From positions 2,790,001 through 2,854,000 of the forward strand of contig CBDCSD010000002.1 in the NCBI GenBank assembly GCA_965221345.1: DNA of 64,000 nt, given 5' to 3'. Source of the DNA: Bin5 sp965221345. Its GTDB lineage: Bacteria; Chloroflexota; Anaerolineae; Caldilineales; Caldilineaceae. This document shows positions 1 through 8,284 of the stretch, one piece after another. Positions within the stretch are counted from its first letter, which is position 1. Every line of letters begins with the position of its first letter. The position numbers were made by a program, and so were the translations under genes. The notes beneath the pieces are model-generated. The model saw nothing but the letters and a program-made list of their open reading frames with translations. It was not told the DNA's origin and did not search any database.

Positions 1-147
1 ACCATTGTCATCAACATGGAGCACATGGCCTTCGACCGGGGACTGGCCCAGGCTCTCGCAGAGCAGATGGGCGGCGTCTGCTACAATCTACCGGAACTGC
101 GGGTGGACACGCTCCTGAACACAGTCAAGCGGGAAATAGGCGGGTAG
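1..147 (+). CDS. C-terminal end of a von Willebrand factor A / Mg-chelatase D-like protein (partial)
   Basis: Only the last 48 codons are in the window; the frame is open from base 1 to the TAG at 145. The visible residues (TIVINMEH, then GLAQALAEQMGG, ending LLNTVKREIG) resemble the last strand and helix of the VWA domain in magnesium-chelatase BchD/ChlD-type proteins. In that region a hydrophobic strand is followed by a helix, an LA-x-x-MGG turn and a short basic tail. The metal-binding MIDAS residues would lie upstream, outside the window. The family assignment rests on this short tail, so it is tentative; cobalt-chelatase-like or stand-alone VWA proteins fit equally well. Confidence 0.5.
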   Translation, partial: TIVINMEHMAFDRGLAQALAEQMGGVCYNLPELRVDTLLNTVKREIGG

Positions 148-234
148 GGGCGCTGGCCGGCAAAAGCCGCTTGAAGGCGTAATGGCCAGCCCTATTGTTA
201 ACAGACAAGAATTTCGCATAGCGAGAATGGGTCG

Positions 235-1602
235 ATGACCACTGACACAGGCAGGCAAGGCAACGCGGCCGCTCTGAAGGGCTCGTGGGAAGCACTGCAC
301 TCTGAAGCCGTGGCTCTTTCGCGGCAGGGCAATGACGAGGCCCTGGGCAAATATGGTTACTTGGTGGAACGACTGGCCAATCTACCGGAGGCGCGTCGTC
401 ATGCCCAAGACCAGAGACTGCAGTCCATACTTGAACGGAGCGTGCTTGGCCTGCAATCCCACTATGCCAGGCGCAACCGTCTGGATGAGATGGCGACAGC
501 CGATGACCCCATTTTCGCGACCTTGAGCGAGGACGCCCTGTCTCTGTGGCGGGAGAATCAGGCGCGCGCCTACTGGTGGCAAGGCCGTCACGAGGAAGCG
601 GCTGAGATCGTGCGCGCTGAATCGGAGAAACTGCCTTTCGAAGTGGACCTGCGCTGGTTGCTCTTTTCCATCCTGATCGATGACGGCAAGATCGACGAGG
701 CTGAAGGAGTCAGGCTGTCGCTGCTTGCCGAGTTGCAACGACTATTCAGTTCTTACGAACTTTCCGAGTCTTTCGCCGAAGACCTGGACATGCAGATGCA
801 GATCAAGGACCGGTATGTGAGCGAAGGAGATACTGACCAGATTTCGCTCCAATTTGGGCTAATGCACTTTCTGCGCGCCAATGTGGAGCTAGAAACGCAG
901 CGCTGGCAGGAAGCGGCCGATGCGTTCGGCAACGCCGCGAAAGTGTCTGATGCCTATAGCGAGCGTTGGCATCTGCTCTATCGCCCGCTTGTACTCAACA
1001 ATCAGAGCCAGCTGGCACAGCGAGCACTCAATCGCGAAAAGTCGTCCGTATCACAAGGATTCTGGCGGGGTCTGTCCGGCTTCTACGCCGGCGACCACCA
1101 GGGGGCGACGACGGAATGGCGGCAGGTGGCCCAGGTCCCGCTCGAGAAGGTGACGCTTTCATCAGTCGGTGACTGGGTCCTGGCGCACTACTATCTCGGT
1201 GCGCCCCAGGTGTTTCCCCCGGACGAGGCGGACAGCGCGTCGCGGCCGGACGTCCCCGCCGGCTCCGCAGACAGCGAGGACCAAGGAGATGGCTCCCTCT
1301 CCGACGAAGTCCGACAAGGTCTGCAAGTAGCCCTGAACCTGCTTGGGCAGCAGGAAACGCGCCGGGACCCGCTCGTTCTGGGACTGGCGGCGCTGGGATG
1401 GGGCATAAACGGCCACAAAGAGCACTTGCACCGCAACATTCGCCATGCGGTCGAGTTGTTGCGCGCCTCGCTCCAGGACAATAAGCTCTCTATTTTCAAC
1501 TGGTATTTCTTCCGGGACCTGCTCCCGCCTGAAGTTTTTGCAGAGGTCGAGGACTACTTCCACAAGCCGAAATTTGAGGCAAGAGGACCAGGAGAAGAGT
1601 AG
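235..1602 (+). CDS. Predicted helical-repeat (TPR-like) protein of unknown function
   Basis: A 455-residue soluble protein with no signal peptide or membrane segment. It is almost entirely helical by composition, and stretches such as RAYWWQGRHEEAAEIVR, LLFSILIDDGKIDEAE and VELETQRWQEAADAFGNAA have the small/large residue spacing of tetratricopeptide repeats. About residues 340-365 form an acidic Ser/Asp/Pro-rich linker that separates two helical parts. TPR proteins normally act as scaffolds; no enzymatic motif is visible here. The gene lies 87 bases after the VWA fragment on the same strand, so the two could be cotranscribed, as VWA and TPR proteins often are. The ATG at 235 has only a weak ribosome binding site. 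Confidence 0.6.
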   Translation: MTTDTGRQGNAAALKGSWEALHSEAVALSRQGNDEALGKYGYLVERLANLPEARRHAQDQRLQSILERSVLGLQSHYARRNRLDEMATADDPIFATLSEDALSLWRENQARAYWWQGRHEEAAEIVRAESEKLPFEVDLRWLLFSILIDDGKIDEAEGVRLSLLAELQRLFSSYELSESFAEDLDMQMQIKDRYVSEGDTDQISLQFGLMHFLRANVELETQRWQEAADAFGNAAKVSDAYSERWHLLYRPLVLNNQSQLAQRALNREKSSVSQGFWRGLSGFYAGDHQGATTEWRQVAQVPLEKVTLSSVGDWVLAHYYLGAPQVFPPDEADSASRPDVPAGSADSEDQGDGSLSDEVRQGLQVALNLLGQQETRRDPLVLGLAALGWGINGHKEHLHRNIRHAVELLRASLQDNKLSIFNWYFFRDLLPPEVFAEVEDYFHKPKFEARGPGEE

Positions 1603-1691
1603 CGGGAGTGGGGCCTACGCGGAATCCCAAGTTTCGCACTACCAGACAATTCCCTGGAAAGAGCCGGTCTACGCACCTCACTTCCAGTACC

Positions 1692-2381
1692 TCACTTCCC
1701 GTAACTGTGTAGCACGCCCCCGTAAGGAACCGGTCTGATGCGCTTGCGCCACTTCGCCCAGGTACTCATCAGATGGGGCCAGAATGGGCTTTCCTTACCC
1801 ATGGGCCGGGAAGACTGCAGTGCGTCAATGAACGACTCCGGATCGTCTTCAAACTCTGGCATCTCCATGTAGCAGTGCCCCAATTCGAACGGAATGTGCG
1901 CGTCGCTGCCGGCCGTGGTCAGCAGGCCGCGTTCTTGCGCCAGCGCCAGCGCAGCCAGATTGTCCTGCGGGCGTACGCAGCGGGCGTTGCGCACCTCGAG
2001 CGCGTCCACCTGATCGATCACCTCCAGCACGTTCGCCATTCCCATCGCCGAGTTCCGCAACGAATCCAGCGGATGGGGAATCGAGATCACCGCGCCCTGC
2101 TCGCGCAATCGACGAATCGTCTCCTGCGGCGACAGGTCGCGCGGAACCTCCTCCTGAACGAAATAGGCGATCAGTTCGCCGTGGGTCGTCATTATTTCCT
2201 CGCCGACGATGATCAGATCGGGGGCCAACTCCTTGGCTCTCAAAGCGCCAGTCAGATTGTTATGCTCTGTGATCGCCAACTTATCCAGCCCAAGACTGCG
2301 CGCACGGGCAATCGCGTCCTCGGGCCGCGTAAGGCAATCCTTGCTATAGATGGTGTGTGAATGCAGGTCGACTTTCCACAT
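1692..2381 (-). CDS. PHP-domain metal-dependent phosphoesterase
   Basis: A 229-residue single-domain PHP protein. The N-terminal metal motif HSHTIYS (residues about 7-13), a second cluster ITEHNN, a Glu in GEEI, the internal ISIPHP and the C-terminal GSDAH are the ordered metal ligands of the PHP superfamily. The family includes YciV-type 3',5'-nucleotide phosphatases and histidinol phosphatases; length and motif spacing fit the small stand-alone type, which hydrolyses phosphate esters with two or three bound metals. The substrate cannot be read from sequence. It lies downstream of the flippase-like gene on the same strand and may be the last gene of that group. Confidence 0.85.
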   Translation of the reverse strand: MWKVDLHSHTIYSKDCLTRPEDAIARARSLGLDKLAITEHNNLTGALRAKELAPDLIIVGEEIMTTHGELIAYFVQEEVPRDLSPQETIRRLREQGAVISIPHPLDSLRNSAMGMANVLEVIDQVDALEVRNARCVRPQDNLAALALAQERGLLTTAGSDAHIPFELGHCYMEMPEFEDDPESFIDALQSSRPMGKESPFWPHLMSTWAKWRKRIRPVPYGGVLHSYGK

Positions 2382-2441
2382 GGCGTCAAGGTATCCTGGA
2401 AATGTATTTGGAAAGAGAGGTGCGGCCGCATTTTCCCACTC

Positions 2442-3482
2442 TCATACCACCTGCTCCTCAACCTTCGAACCCTTCTGAGTGGTCAGCAAGTGGGGCCAAA
2501 GAGCCAGACAGAGAATACCGATAGCGACACCGAACCAGAGCGTGGCGAACCGGATCAGCAGCGCCGCGGCCGCGGCCGCTGGCCGGGACAAACCCAGCAG
2601 TTGGATACTGAGTGCAGCCAGGGAACCTTCCACGCCGCCCAGGCCGCCAGGGGTCGCCACCACCGCGCCGACAACGGAACTCATATTGAAAGCGGAGACA
2701 GAGGTCAACATGGAATCGACACCTGCGGCCACGCCGAAGCCCAGCATTACCAGGTAGAAGGCAAGACCCTGGCTAGCCCAACTGACCAGGCCGATCAGGA
2801 CCGAAGTGATCAGATATTTGGGTTGTAGAAGAAAGTAGCTGCTTTCGTAAAAGGCGCCCAGTTTGTCTGCGAACCGGTTGACCAGTGGCAGGCGGTGGCC
2901 CAGCGCCAGGCACCACAACGCAAGTGGCCGTATCTGAATTGCAACGATGATTCCAGCTATCACCAGCAGAGCCGCCACTGACGCCAGCCGAATCCTCTCA
3001 TCGTCGATTGTCAAGAGCCCGATTCCGGCCAGCAGGATCATCGCCAACCCATCGGTCATCCGCTCCGCCAGCACCACTGGAGCTACGACGGAGACAGGGG
3101 TGCCGCTGACATTGCGCACCATGAAGGCCCGTACAAATTCGCCCACTTTTCCCGGCGTCATCATCATCAGGAAGCTGATGCCGTAGATGCGGGCACTCTG
3201 GCCGAAACTGATTGGCGCCCGGATCAACCGCAGATACCAGTGCCATTTGAGCAAACGGACGCCGAAGTTCACGAGAGTCAACCCCAGCACCGGCGGCAGC
3301 CACATCCACGGGAAGTCGGCCAGCAGCGTGGACAACTGGCGCCAATCTCCATATACAATTAGTCCTATGTACACCAACAGGGCCAGCAGCAGTGACCAGA
3401 GAAACTGGATTCCCAGCCGTTTTCGGTCCATATTTCTTTCGTCTATGTGAGCGGGCCACTGAACCAATGCTTTCTGGCTCAT
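2442..3482 (-). CDS. Lysylphosphatidylglycerol synthase TM-region / UPF0104-type membrane protein
   Basis: A polytopic inner-membrane protein with about eight hydrophobic segments. It carries the hallmarks of the AglD/YbhN/MprF transmembrane family: KWHWYLRLI after the second segment, MMTPGKVGEFVRAF near residue 110, and VVATPGGLGGVEG near residue 280. The family includes flippases and glycolipid or aminoacyl-lipid processing proteins, but no MprF-type acyltransferase domain is present, so this is the stand-alone membrane half. The start is uncertain: the 17-residue polar leader before the internal methionine of MDRKRLGIQFLW (base 3431) is probably not translated, because that methionine directly precedes the first membrane span. 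Confidence 0.8.
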   Translation of the reverse strand: MSQKALVQWPAHIDERNMDRKRLGIQFLWSLLLALLVYIGLIVYGDWRQLSTLLADFPWMWLPPVLGLTLVNFGVRLLKWHWYLRLIRAPISFGQSARIYGISFLMMMTPGKVGEFVRAFMVRNVSGTPVSVVAPVVLAERMTDGLAMILLAGIGLLTIDDERIRLASVAALLVIAGIIVAIQIRPLALWCLALGHRLPLVNRFADKLGAFYESSYFLLQPKYLITSVLIGLVSWASQGLAFYLVMLGFGVAAGVDSMLTSVSAFNMSSVVGAVVATPGGLGGVEGSLAALSIQLLGLSRPAAAAAALLIRFATLWFGVAIGILCLALWPHLLTTQKGSKVEEQVV

Positions 3483-3568
3483 TGTGTACAGTCATTATAG
3501 TCCCGCATGGCGGGTTAGCTTAAGCCGGGGCACTGAACCAAGTGACTTCACCTGAAGTTCGGCTATGT

Positions 3569-4405
3569 TCACCGCGCTGTCGGGTCTGAACTGTCAGTTG
3601 CCTGCCAGAAGTTGCGAACTGTGCTGGCGAATGCCCGCGGCCTCTCTAGGTGGACGGCGTGACCGGTCTCCGGGAAAATGACCACGCGCGCTTTGGGTAT
3701 GCGCTGCGCCATCTGCCGGTTGACGGTGACAAATTTTCCGTCCTCGGCGCCTGCGACGAGGAGTGTAGGCACCGACAAGGAGGGCAAATCGGGGTGGAGA
3801 TCGGGTTGAGCGCCGGTGCCCATCCCTCGCAGGCTGTTGGCCAGGCCGCTGGGCCGGTTTTGTAAGCGTTGTTCTCGCAACTGCCGGCGTTGCTCTGTGG
3901 ACAGATTCCGCCGCTGGCTCTTCCACATCGGCAGAGACTCCCAATAGTCCACGAAGGCAACTATCCCGTCCAGTTCAATGTGGTCCGCCAACGCGTTGTC
4001 CCGGCCGCGGCGCTCAGCCCGTTCGGCTACCGATGCAATGCCCGGTGAGGCACTCACAGTTGTCAGCGTCCGCGTCCGCTCGGGATAAGTGAGGGCAAAG
4101 AAGAGCGCAAGCCGCCCTCCCATCGAGTAGCCAAGCAGATGGACCGCGCTTTCGGCTGATTCATCCAGCAGCGATGCCAGATCAGACGCGGCGCTCGCCA
4201 TCTCGTAGCATGTCGAATCTGAGGGAGCCGGCGAGCGGCCATGGCCGAGCAGGTCTGGCGCCAGTGCCCGAAAACCGGCCACCGCAAACGTCGGTCCCGC
4301 CTCGGCCCAACTTCCTCCATGTCCGGTGAATCCGTGGAGGAGGAGTACAGGAGGAGCCGATTCGTTGCCCCAGCTTTGCAGGCGATAGGAGTGGGTTGTG
4401 GTCAT
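3569..4405 (-). CDS. menH: Alpha/beta hydrolase, probable SHCHC synthase MenH
   Basis: A 278-residue alpha/beta-hydrolase. The oxyanion-side LLHGFTGHGGSW (residues about 22-33), the nucleophile elbow GYSMGGR with Ser94, an acid in the VAGAEDGKF loop and the catalytic His in ETGHAVHLERP follow the canonical order. Sequence style and length match MenH, which eliminates pyruvate from SEPHCHC to give SHCHC in menaquinone synthesis. Location supports this: it is on the same strand as menF-D-B-E, separated from menE only by the PhyH/BrnTA patch. A general esterase or haloperoxidase-like hydrolase is the main alternative, since MenH is hard to tell from paralogues by sequence alone. Confidence 0.75.
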   Translation of the reverse strand: MTTTHSYRLQSWGNESAPPVLLLHGFTGHGGSWAEAGPTFAVAGFRALAPDLLGHGRSPAPSDSTCYEMASAASDLASLLDESAESAVHLLGYSMGGRLALFFALTYPERTRTLTTVSASPGIASVAERAERRGRDNALADHIELDGIVAFVDYWESLPMWKSQRRNLSTEQRRQLREQRLQNRPSGLANSLRGMGTGAQPDLHPDLPSLSVPTLLVAGAEDGKFVTVNRQMAQRIPKARVVIFPETGHAVHLERPRAFASTVRNFWQATDSSDPTAR

Positions 4406-4541
4406 CGGCAGGGACTCAAGGTCGGTCTGTAGGCGTAAGAAACCCTGCTACCATACCACAACGCACGCCCTCTCCTCTAGGCGGCAGCGGCATGGTCAAC
4501 GAACTCACCAATGCCGCAAACGCTTCCCGCATCTTCAACCT

Positions 4542-5414
4542 TCAACGACCGTTCTCCGGCATGGAAAGCGGAAACCCTTCGCCCGCCAGTTCTTCTCCGT
4601 CCCCCACCGTGAAGTTAGGGATCAAAGGGTGGGTCGGCGCCTGTTCCAGCTTCACCCTGGCGCCTTCGGCCATGAAGATCATGACATGGGCGCGGCGCTG
4701 CCGGTCGGTCACATTGGCCGGCGTGGCGTGAAAATTTTGGCAGTGATGGAACATGCACTCACCGGCCTTCAATTCGACCGGCCGCCCGGTCGAGGCCGGT
4801 TCGTAGGCCATCTTCTGGCGCTCGGATTCCTCCGCTTCGCGCCCCTCGGCCTCGGCAGCCGCCCGCGCTGCCAGCTCGGCGGCATAGGACTCCAGGCCGA
4901 AACGCGGGTCCTTGTGACTGCCGGGCACCACGTGCATACAGCCGTTCTCAGGCGTCACATCATCCAGCGCCAGCCAGCAGGTTACGATCCGAGGTTCCTG
5001 CAGCGGCCACAGATAGAAATCCTGGTGATAGCGGAAATGGCCATTGTCGCCCGGCGGCTTGGAGATGATCTGATCATGCCACAGGCGCACGCGCGGCGTG
5101 TTCAAAAGGGCGCAGGCCACGCCCGATATCACCGGGTGATGGAGCAGCCTCTCGTACGAAGGCTCCCGCTTGAACATATTGACGTACTGGGTGAGGACGC
5201 GCGGTCGTGGCTCCTCCGAATCGTTCTGCATCGGCTCTCCCCGTCGGTGCCCGAACTGGAACTCCACTTCCGAATCGTCGCCGCCGGCCGTTTCGATGGC
5301 GATCACTTTGTCCAGGGCGGTGCGCAACTCTTCCACCGCGGCCATATGCAGGACGCGGCCGTAGCGCAGGTAGCCATTCTCGGCGAAGAAGTCGATTTGT
5401 TGCTGGGTGATCAT
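4542..5414 (-). CDS. Phytanoyl-CoA dioxygenase family Fe(II)/2-oxoglutarate oxygenase
   Basis: About 290 residues in the PhyH fold. The iron facial triad is intact: an HxD motif (YHQDFYLWP) upstream of VVPGSHK, and a distal His in NFHATPANVTDR, followed by the arginines expected to bind 2-oxoglutarate. Members hydroxylate diverse lipids and small molecules; the substrate is not predictable. Two starts are possible. ATG at 5429 overlaps the stop of the upstream BrnA-like gene in an ATGA. ATG at 5414 has an AGGA eight bases ahead of it and begins MITQQQIDFF, the usual start of these proteins, so I chose 5414. The tight junction suggests cotranscription with the BrnA-like gene. Confidence 0.88.
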   Translation of the reverse strand: MITQQQIDFFAENGYLRYGRVLHMAAVEELRTALDKVIAIETAGGDDSEVEFQFGHRRGEPMQNDSEEPRPRVLTQYVNMFKREPSYERLLHHPVISGVACALLNTPRVRLWHDQIISKPPGDNGHFRYHQDFYLWPLQEPRIVTCWLALDDVTPENGCMHVVPGSHKDPRFGLESYAAELAARAAAEAEGREAEESERQKMAYEPASTGRPVELKAGECMFHHCQNFHATPANVTDRQRRAHVMIFMAEGARVKLEQAPTHPLIPNFTVGDGEELAGEGFPLSMPENGR

Positions 5415-5425
5415 GGTAGGAATCC

Positions 5426-6292
5426 TCATGGCGAGTGATAGGCGTAGTTGTCAGCCACGACCTCTTGGAAAGAGCTGTAGTGTTCAATGACCCACTTCTT
5501 GGCGGCCACCATCGAGGGAAACGTGCGCCGTGTTCCGTCCATTCTGGAGTGCATTACGTACTGTCCACGATCTTTCAGGATTTTTCCATCAGCAACCAGC
5601 ATCTCGTCTACAAAGAGACGAAAGTTATCACGGTCGTTAAAGGAGATCCAAGAAAAAGATGCTCTGAGCTTGGAAGCGGGTGGAGCGGTTACGGCTCGGC
5701 GTTTGGAGTCGAAGTGGGTTATTGCCCAACTCTTAGCGGCCTGCATTGTACGAAAAGATCGTGCAGTCTCGTCCAATTGGGAGTCAATCGAAAACAGGTC
5801 CCGCTTTTCAGAGATTCGTCCTTCAGCAACGACCGTCCCATCGACAACTAACTGGAAGTTGGTGCGGTCGTCGGCAGAGGCCCAGGAAAAGGAAGCCCTG
5901 GGAGGAGAAGTGCGGGAAATATCCTTCAGGGCGTGGTGAAAATCGAAGTGTTCAACTGCCCAGTTCTTTGTGTCCCGCCCCGTAGGAAACGAATGTGATT
6001 TTTCGTCCAGAACAGAAGTTACAGTGAACAGATCGCGTTTTTGTGAAACTTGCCCAATAGCAACGAGAATTCTATCGACAAACAGGTTGAAATTGGTACG
6101 ATCGTCAGAAGAGAGCCACGAGTATGTCGCTCTTGTGTGTGGCATGAACTCCCGCGCAGGGATCGCATGGCGAAACCATTCGGCATCCAACTCAAAGGCG
6201 TCAGGGTCGGCCTCAATTCCTGCCTGGATAGCAGCTTCTTCGCCCTCCTGGGCTGCAATTTCGTCGAAAGTTCTCTTTCTACTCTTATTCAT
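5426..6292 (-). CDS. BrnA-like antitoxin N-terminus fused to three 78-residue tandem repeats
   Basis: A 288-residue protein in two parts. Residues 1-53 match the N-terminal toxin-neutralising region of BrnA antitoxins (EEAAIQAGIEADPDAFEL, then a PAREFMP turn). A normal BrnA is about 80-100 residues and ends in a ribbon-helix-helix DNA-binding domain. Here that domain is absent and residues 54-117, 132-195 and 210-273 are three copies of one unit, spaced exactly 78 residues apart. The consensus is about R-A-(S/T)-F-S-W, D-D-R-T-N-F, L-F-V-D, V-A-x-G, K-R-D-L-F, then A-K-x-W-A-I-x-H-F. I do not recognise the repeat as a named domain. The start overlaps the end of the brnT relic by 8 bases, the usual BrnT-BrnA arrangement. 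The coding sequence is visibly more AT-rich than the neighbouring men genes, suggesting acquisition. Confidence 0.75.
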   Translation of the reverse strand: MNKSRKRTFDEIAAQEGEEAAIQAGIEADPDAFELDAEWFRHAIPAREFMPHTRATYSWLSSDDRTNFNLFVDRILVAIGQVSQKRDLFTVTSVLDEKSHSFPTGRDTKNWAVEHFDFHHALKDISRTSPPRASFSWASADDRTNFQLVVDGTVVAEGRISEKRDLFSIDSQLDETARSFRTMQAAKSWAITHFDSKRRAVTAPPASKLRASFSWISFNDRDNFRLFVDEMLVADGKILKDRGQYVMHSRMDGTRRTFPSMVAAKKWVIEHYSSFQEVVADNYAYHSP

Positions 6293-6545
6293 ATCGTCTC
6301 ACCTCCCGCGAATTGGCTTTGCGTAAACTGATAATTCGCGTCCTGTCTCCGCGAACAGTATACACCAATAGGTGGAGACGCTCCTCAATCAGGCCATATG
6401 CTTTAGTTCGGTATTCACCACTTCGGTCATCCGGCAAAAATGTTGCAGTGGCCCAATCAAAATCGTAGACGGCACTGAAATCAATCCCATGTTTCTCCAG
6501 ATTAGCGCGGCGCTTGTCTTCATTCCACTCATATTTCGGTTACAT
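6285..6545 (-). pseudogene. brnT-like toxin gene with a stop at codon 2
   Basis: Reading the minus strand from CCG at 6539 gives an uninterrupted 84-codon frame with the BrnT signature: KYEWNEDKRRANLEKHGIDF at the start and VYTVRGDRTRIISLRKA near the end, closing at TAA 6285-6287. BrnT is a RelE-fold ribonuclease toxin of about 90 residues, and this frame is nearly full length. It has no usable start: the codons before CCG read ATG (6545-6543) then TAA (6542-6540), so the ATG is followed at once by a stop, and a TAG lies two codons upstream of the ATG. No other ATG, GTG or TTG precedes the conserved N-terminus. The toxin is probably silenced by a single nonsense change at codon 2. Confidence 0.75.
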
Positions 6546-6623
6546 TTTCTATACTGTCTTGGCAATCGCCTTCGCGTCAACAATCAAGGCGGGGACGCCA
6601 GAAACTCCCGTCCGCTATCCCTC

Positions 6624-8237
6624 TTAGTCTGAACGGAACTCCAAGTCGAACGCCTCTGCGATTTCCGACTGCAAAGAGCCTGCCAGGCGCTCCAACAGCT
6701 TTTCCACCTCCCGTCGTGCGATCTTCCCCGAAGCGGTCTGGGGCAGTGTGTCGACGAAGCGAATGAACTCGGCGGCAGGCTGCTTGTAACCGGCCAGACG
6801 AGACCGGCTGAAGGCCAGGAGCGCTTTCGCGTTCAATTTTTTTCCGGCGCGGAGCTGCACTGCAGCCGCGCAGCGCTGTCCCCACTCGGCGTCGGGCAGC
6901 CCTACTACGCAGACGTCGGCAACGGCGGGATGTTCCCGCAAGGTCGCTTCTACTTCGGAAGGATAAATGTTTTCACCGCCGCTGACGATCATGTCGGCGC
7001 GCCGCTGCACGACAATGAGGTCTCCGTCGGCGTCGAAACGGCCGATGTCGCCAGTATGAAGCCAGCCCTCCCGTAGCGCTGACTCGGTGGCGGAAGGGTT
7101 GTCGTAATAGGCCGCCATCACCTGCGGCCCACGCACCAGGATTTCGCCCATCTGTCCCTGGGGAAGAGCGCGGCAATCGGCGTCTGCAATGCGCAGTTCC
7201 GTAAACAGCAGCGGCCTGCCTACGCTTGCCGGGTTGCGTCGTACATCGGCGGGCAAAGCGGTCGCCACCTGCGAAGCGGTTTCGGTCAGGCCGTAGGTAG
7301 CGGCAACGGGCACATCCGCTTCACAGGCCGCTTTGAGGATTTCCGGCGCGGCTGCGGCCCCCCCCAACAGAACCATGCGCAGGCTCTCCGGCCAGACGGT
7401 GACGGGGAAACTGTGAAGTAGCCTGTGGAGCATCGTCGGCACCAGCGAGGTCAGGGTTACTCCATCCTCGCGCAGGCAGCGTTGGAACGGTTCCAGCTCG
7501 AAGCCGCGTTGGAGGACGATGGCAGTGCCGTAGAGGCAGGAACGAAAAACGACGGCCAGGCCGCCCACGTGATAGAGCGGTAGGCAGCTGAGCCAGCGGT
7601 CATTCGTGTCTACCCCAAGGCGGCAGGAAGAGGCAGTGGCGCTCCAAAAGTGGTTATCAAAACTGAGTTGGACCCCTTTTGGTGTCCCAGTCGTGCCGGA
7701 TGTGAAGATGATCGACTGTGCCTGTGCCTCCGCCAGAAGAGATCGTTCTGGCCTCCTCTCTGGCGAGTTTTTCCCGATCGAAGCCTCGTCCCGGGCCAAG
7801 CCGGTCAATGTTACGATCTCCGGTGGCTCTGGCATGAGTGCAGGAACTGCCAGAGTCGAGGACTGCGGCTCCAGGCTCACGCTGCCATCTTCCGCGGCAA
7901 CCGGTTCGTCGTCAACCACCAATAGCTCCGGTTCGACCAGGCTCAATTGCCGCCTTTGCTCCGCAGCTGTCAGCCGTGTGTTCAGGGGCACGAGCACAGC
8001 GCCAACACGCGCAACCGCATGGATGAGCGCGATCGCCTCTACGCTGCTGCCCACCTGCGCCGCGACCCTGTCGCCAAGCTGCAGTCCGCGCGCCGTCAGC
8101 CCGACGGCCAACCCGTCGGCCAAGCGCTCCAATTCGGCGTAACTGACCGACCGCCCCTCATGGAGAATGGCTAATTTGCCAGGGGTAGCCAGTGCGCGCC
8201 AGCGTAACCAGTCTTTCCTCAGTGGGAACATGGGCAA
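6624..8237 (-). CDS. menE: 2-succinylbenzoate-CoA ligase MenE
   Basis: A 537-residue acyl-adenylate-forming ligase. The P-loop-like A3 motif IIFTSGTTGTPKG is at residues 176-188, the Y-G-L-T-E-T (A5) motif follows in the middle, and HTGDIGRFDADGD (A7) with the C-terminal lysine motif QTASGKIARREVEKL (A10) completes the set. It activates o-succinylbenzoate to its CoA thioester in menaquinone synthesis. Length is slightly above the 450-490 typical for MenE because of a loop near residues 110-165. It is the last gene of the menF-D-B-E operon, 47 bases after menB, and that context favours MenE over a generic fatty-acid CoA ligase. Confidence 0.88.
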   Translation of the reverse strand: MPMFPLRKDWLRWRALATPGKLAILHEGRSVSYAELERLADGLAVGLTARGLQLGDRVAAQVGSSVEAIALIHAVARVGAVLVPLNTRLTAAEQRRQLSLVEPELLVVDDEPVAAEDGSVSLEPQSSTLAVPALMPEPPEIVTLTGLARDEASIGKNSPERRPERSLLAEAQAQSIIFTSGTTGTPKGVQLSFDNHFWSATASSCRLGVDTNDRWLSCLPLYHVGGLAVVFRSCLYGTAIVLQRGFELEPFQRCLREDGVTLTSLVPTMLHRLLHSFPVTVWPESLRMVLLGGAAAAPEILKAACEADVPVAATYGLTETASQVATALPADVRRNPASVGRPLLFTELRIADADCRALPQGQMGEILVRGPQVMAAYYDNPSATESALREGWLHTGDIGRFDADGDLIVVQRRADMIVSGGENIYPSEVEATLREHPAVADVCVVGLPDAEWGQRCAAAVQLRAGKKLNAKALLAFSRSRLAGYKQPAAEFIRFVDTLPQTASGKIARREVEKLLERLAGSLQSEIAEAFDLEFRSD

Positions 8238-8284
8238 TACATAATTCAGGAAAGGGAGTATGTTCTACTCGACTCTCTCCTCCC

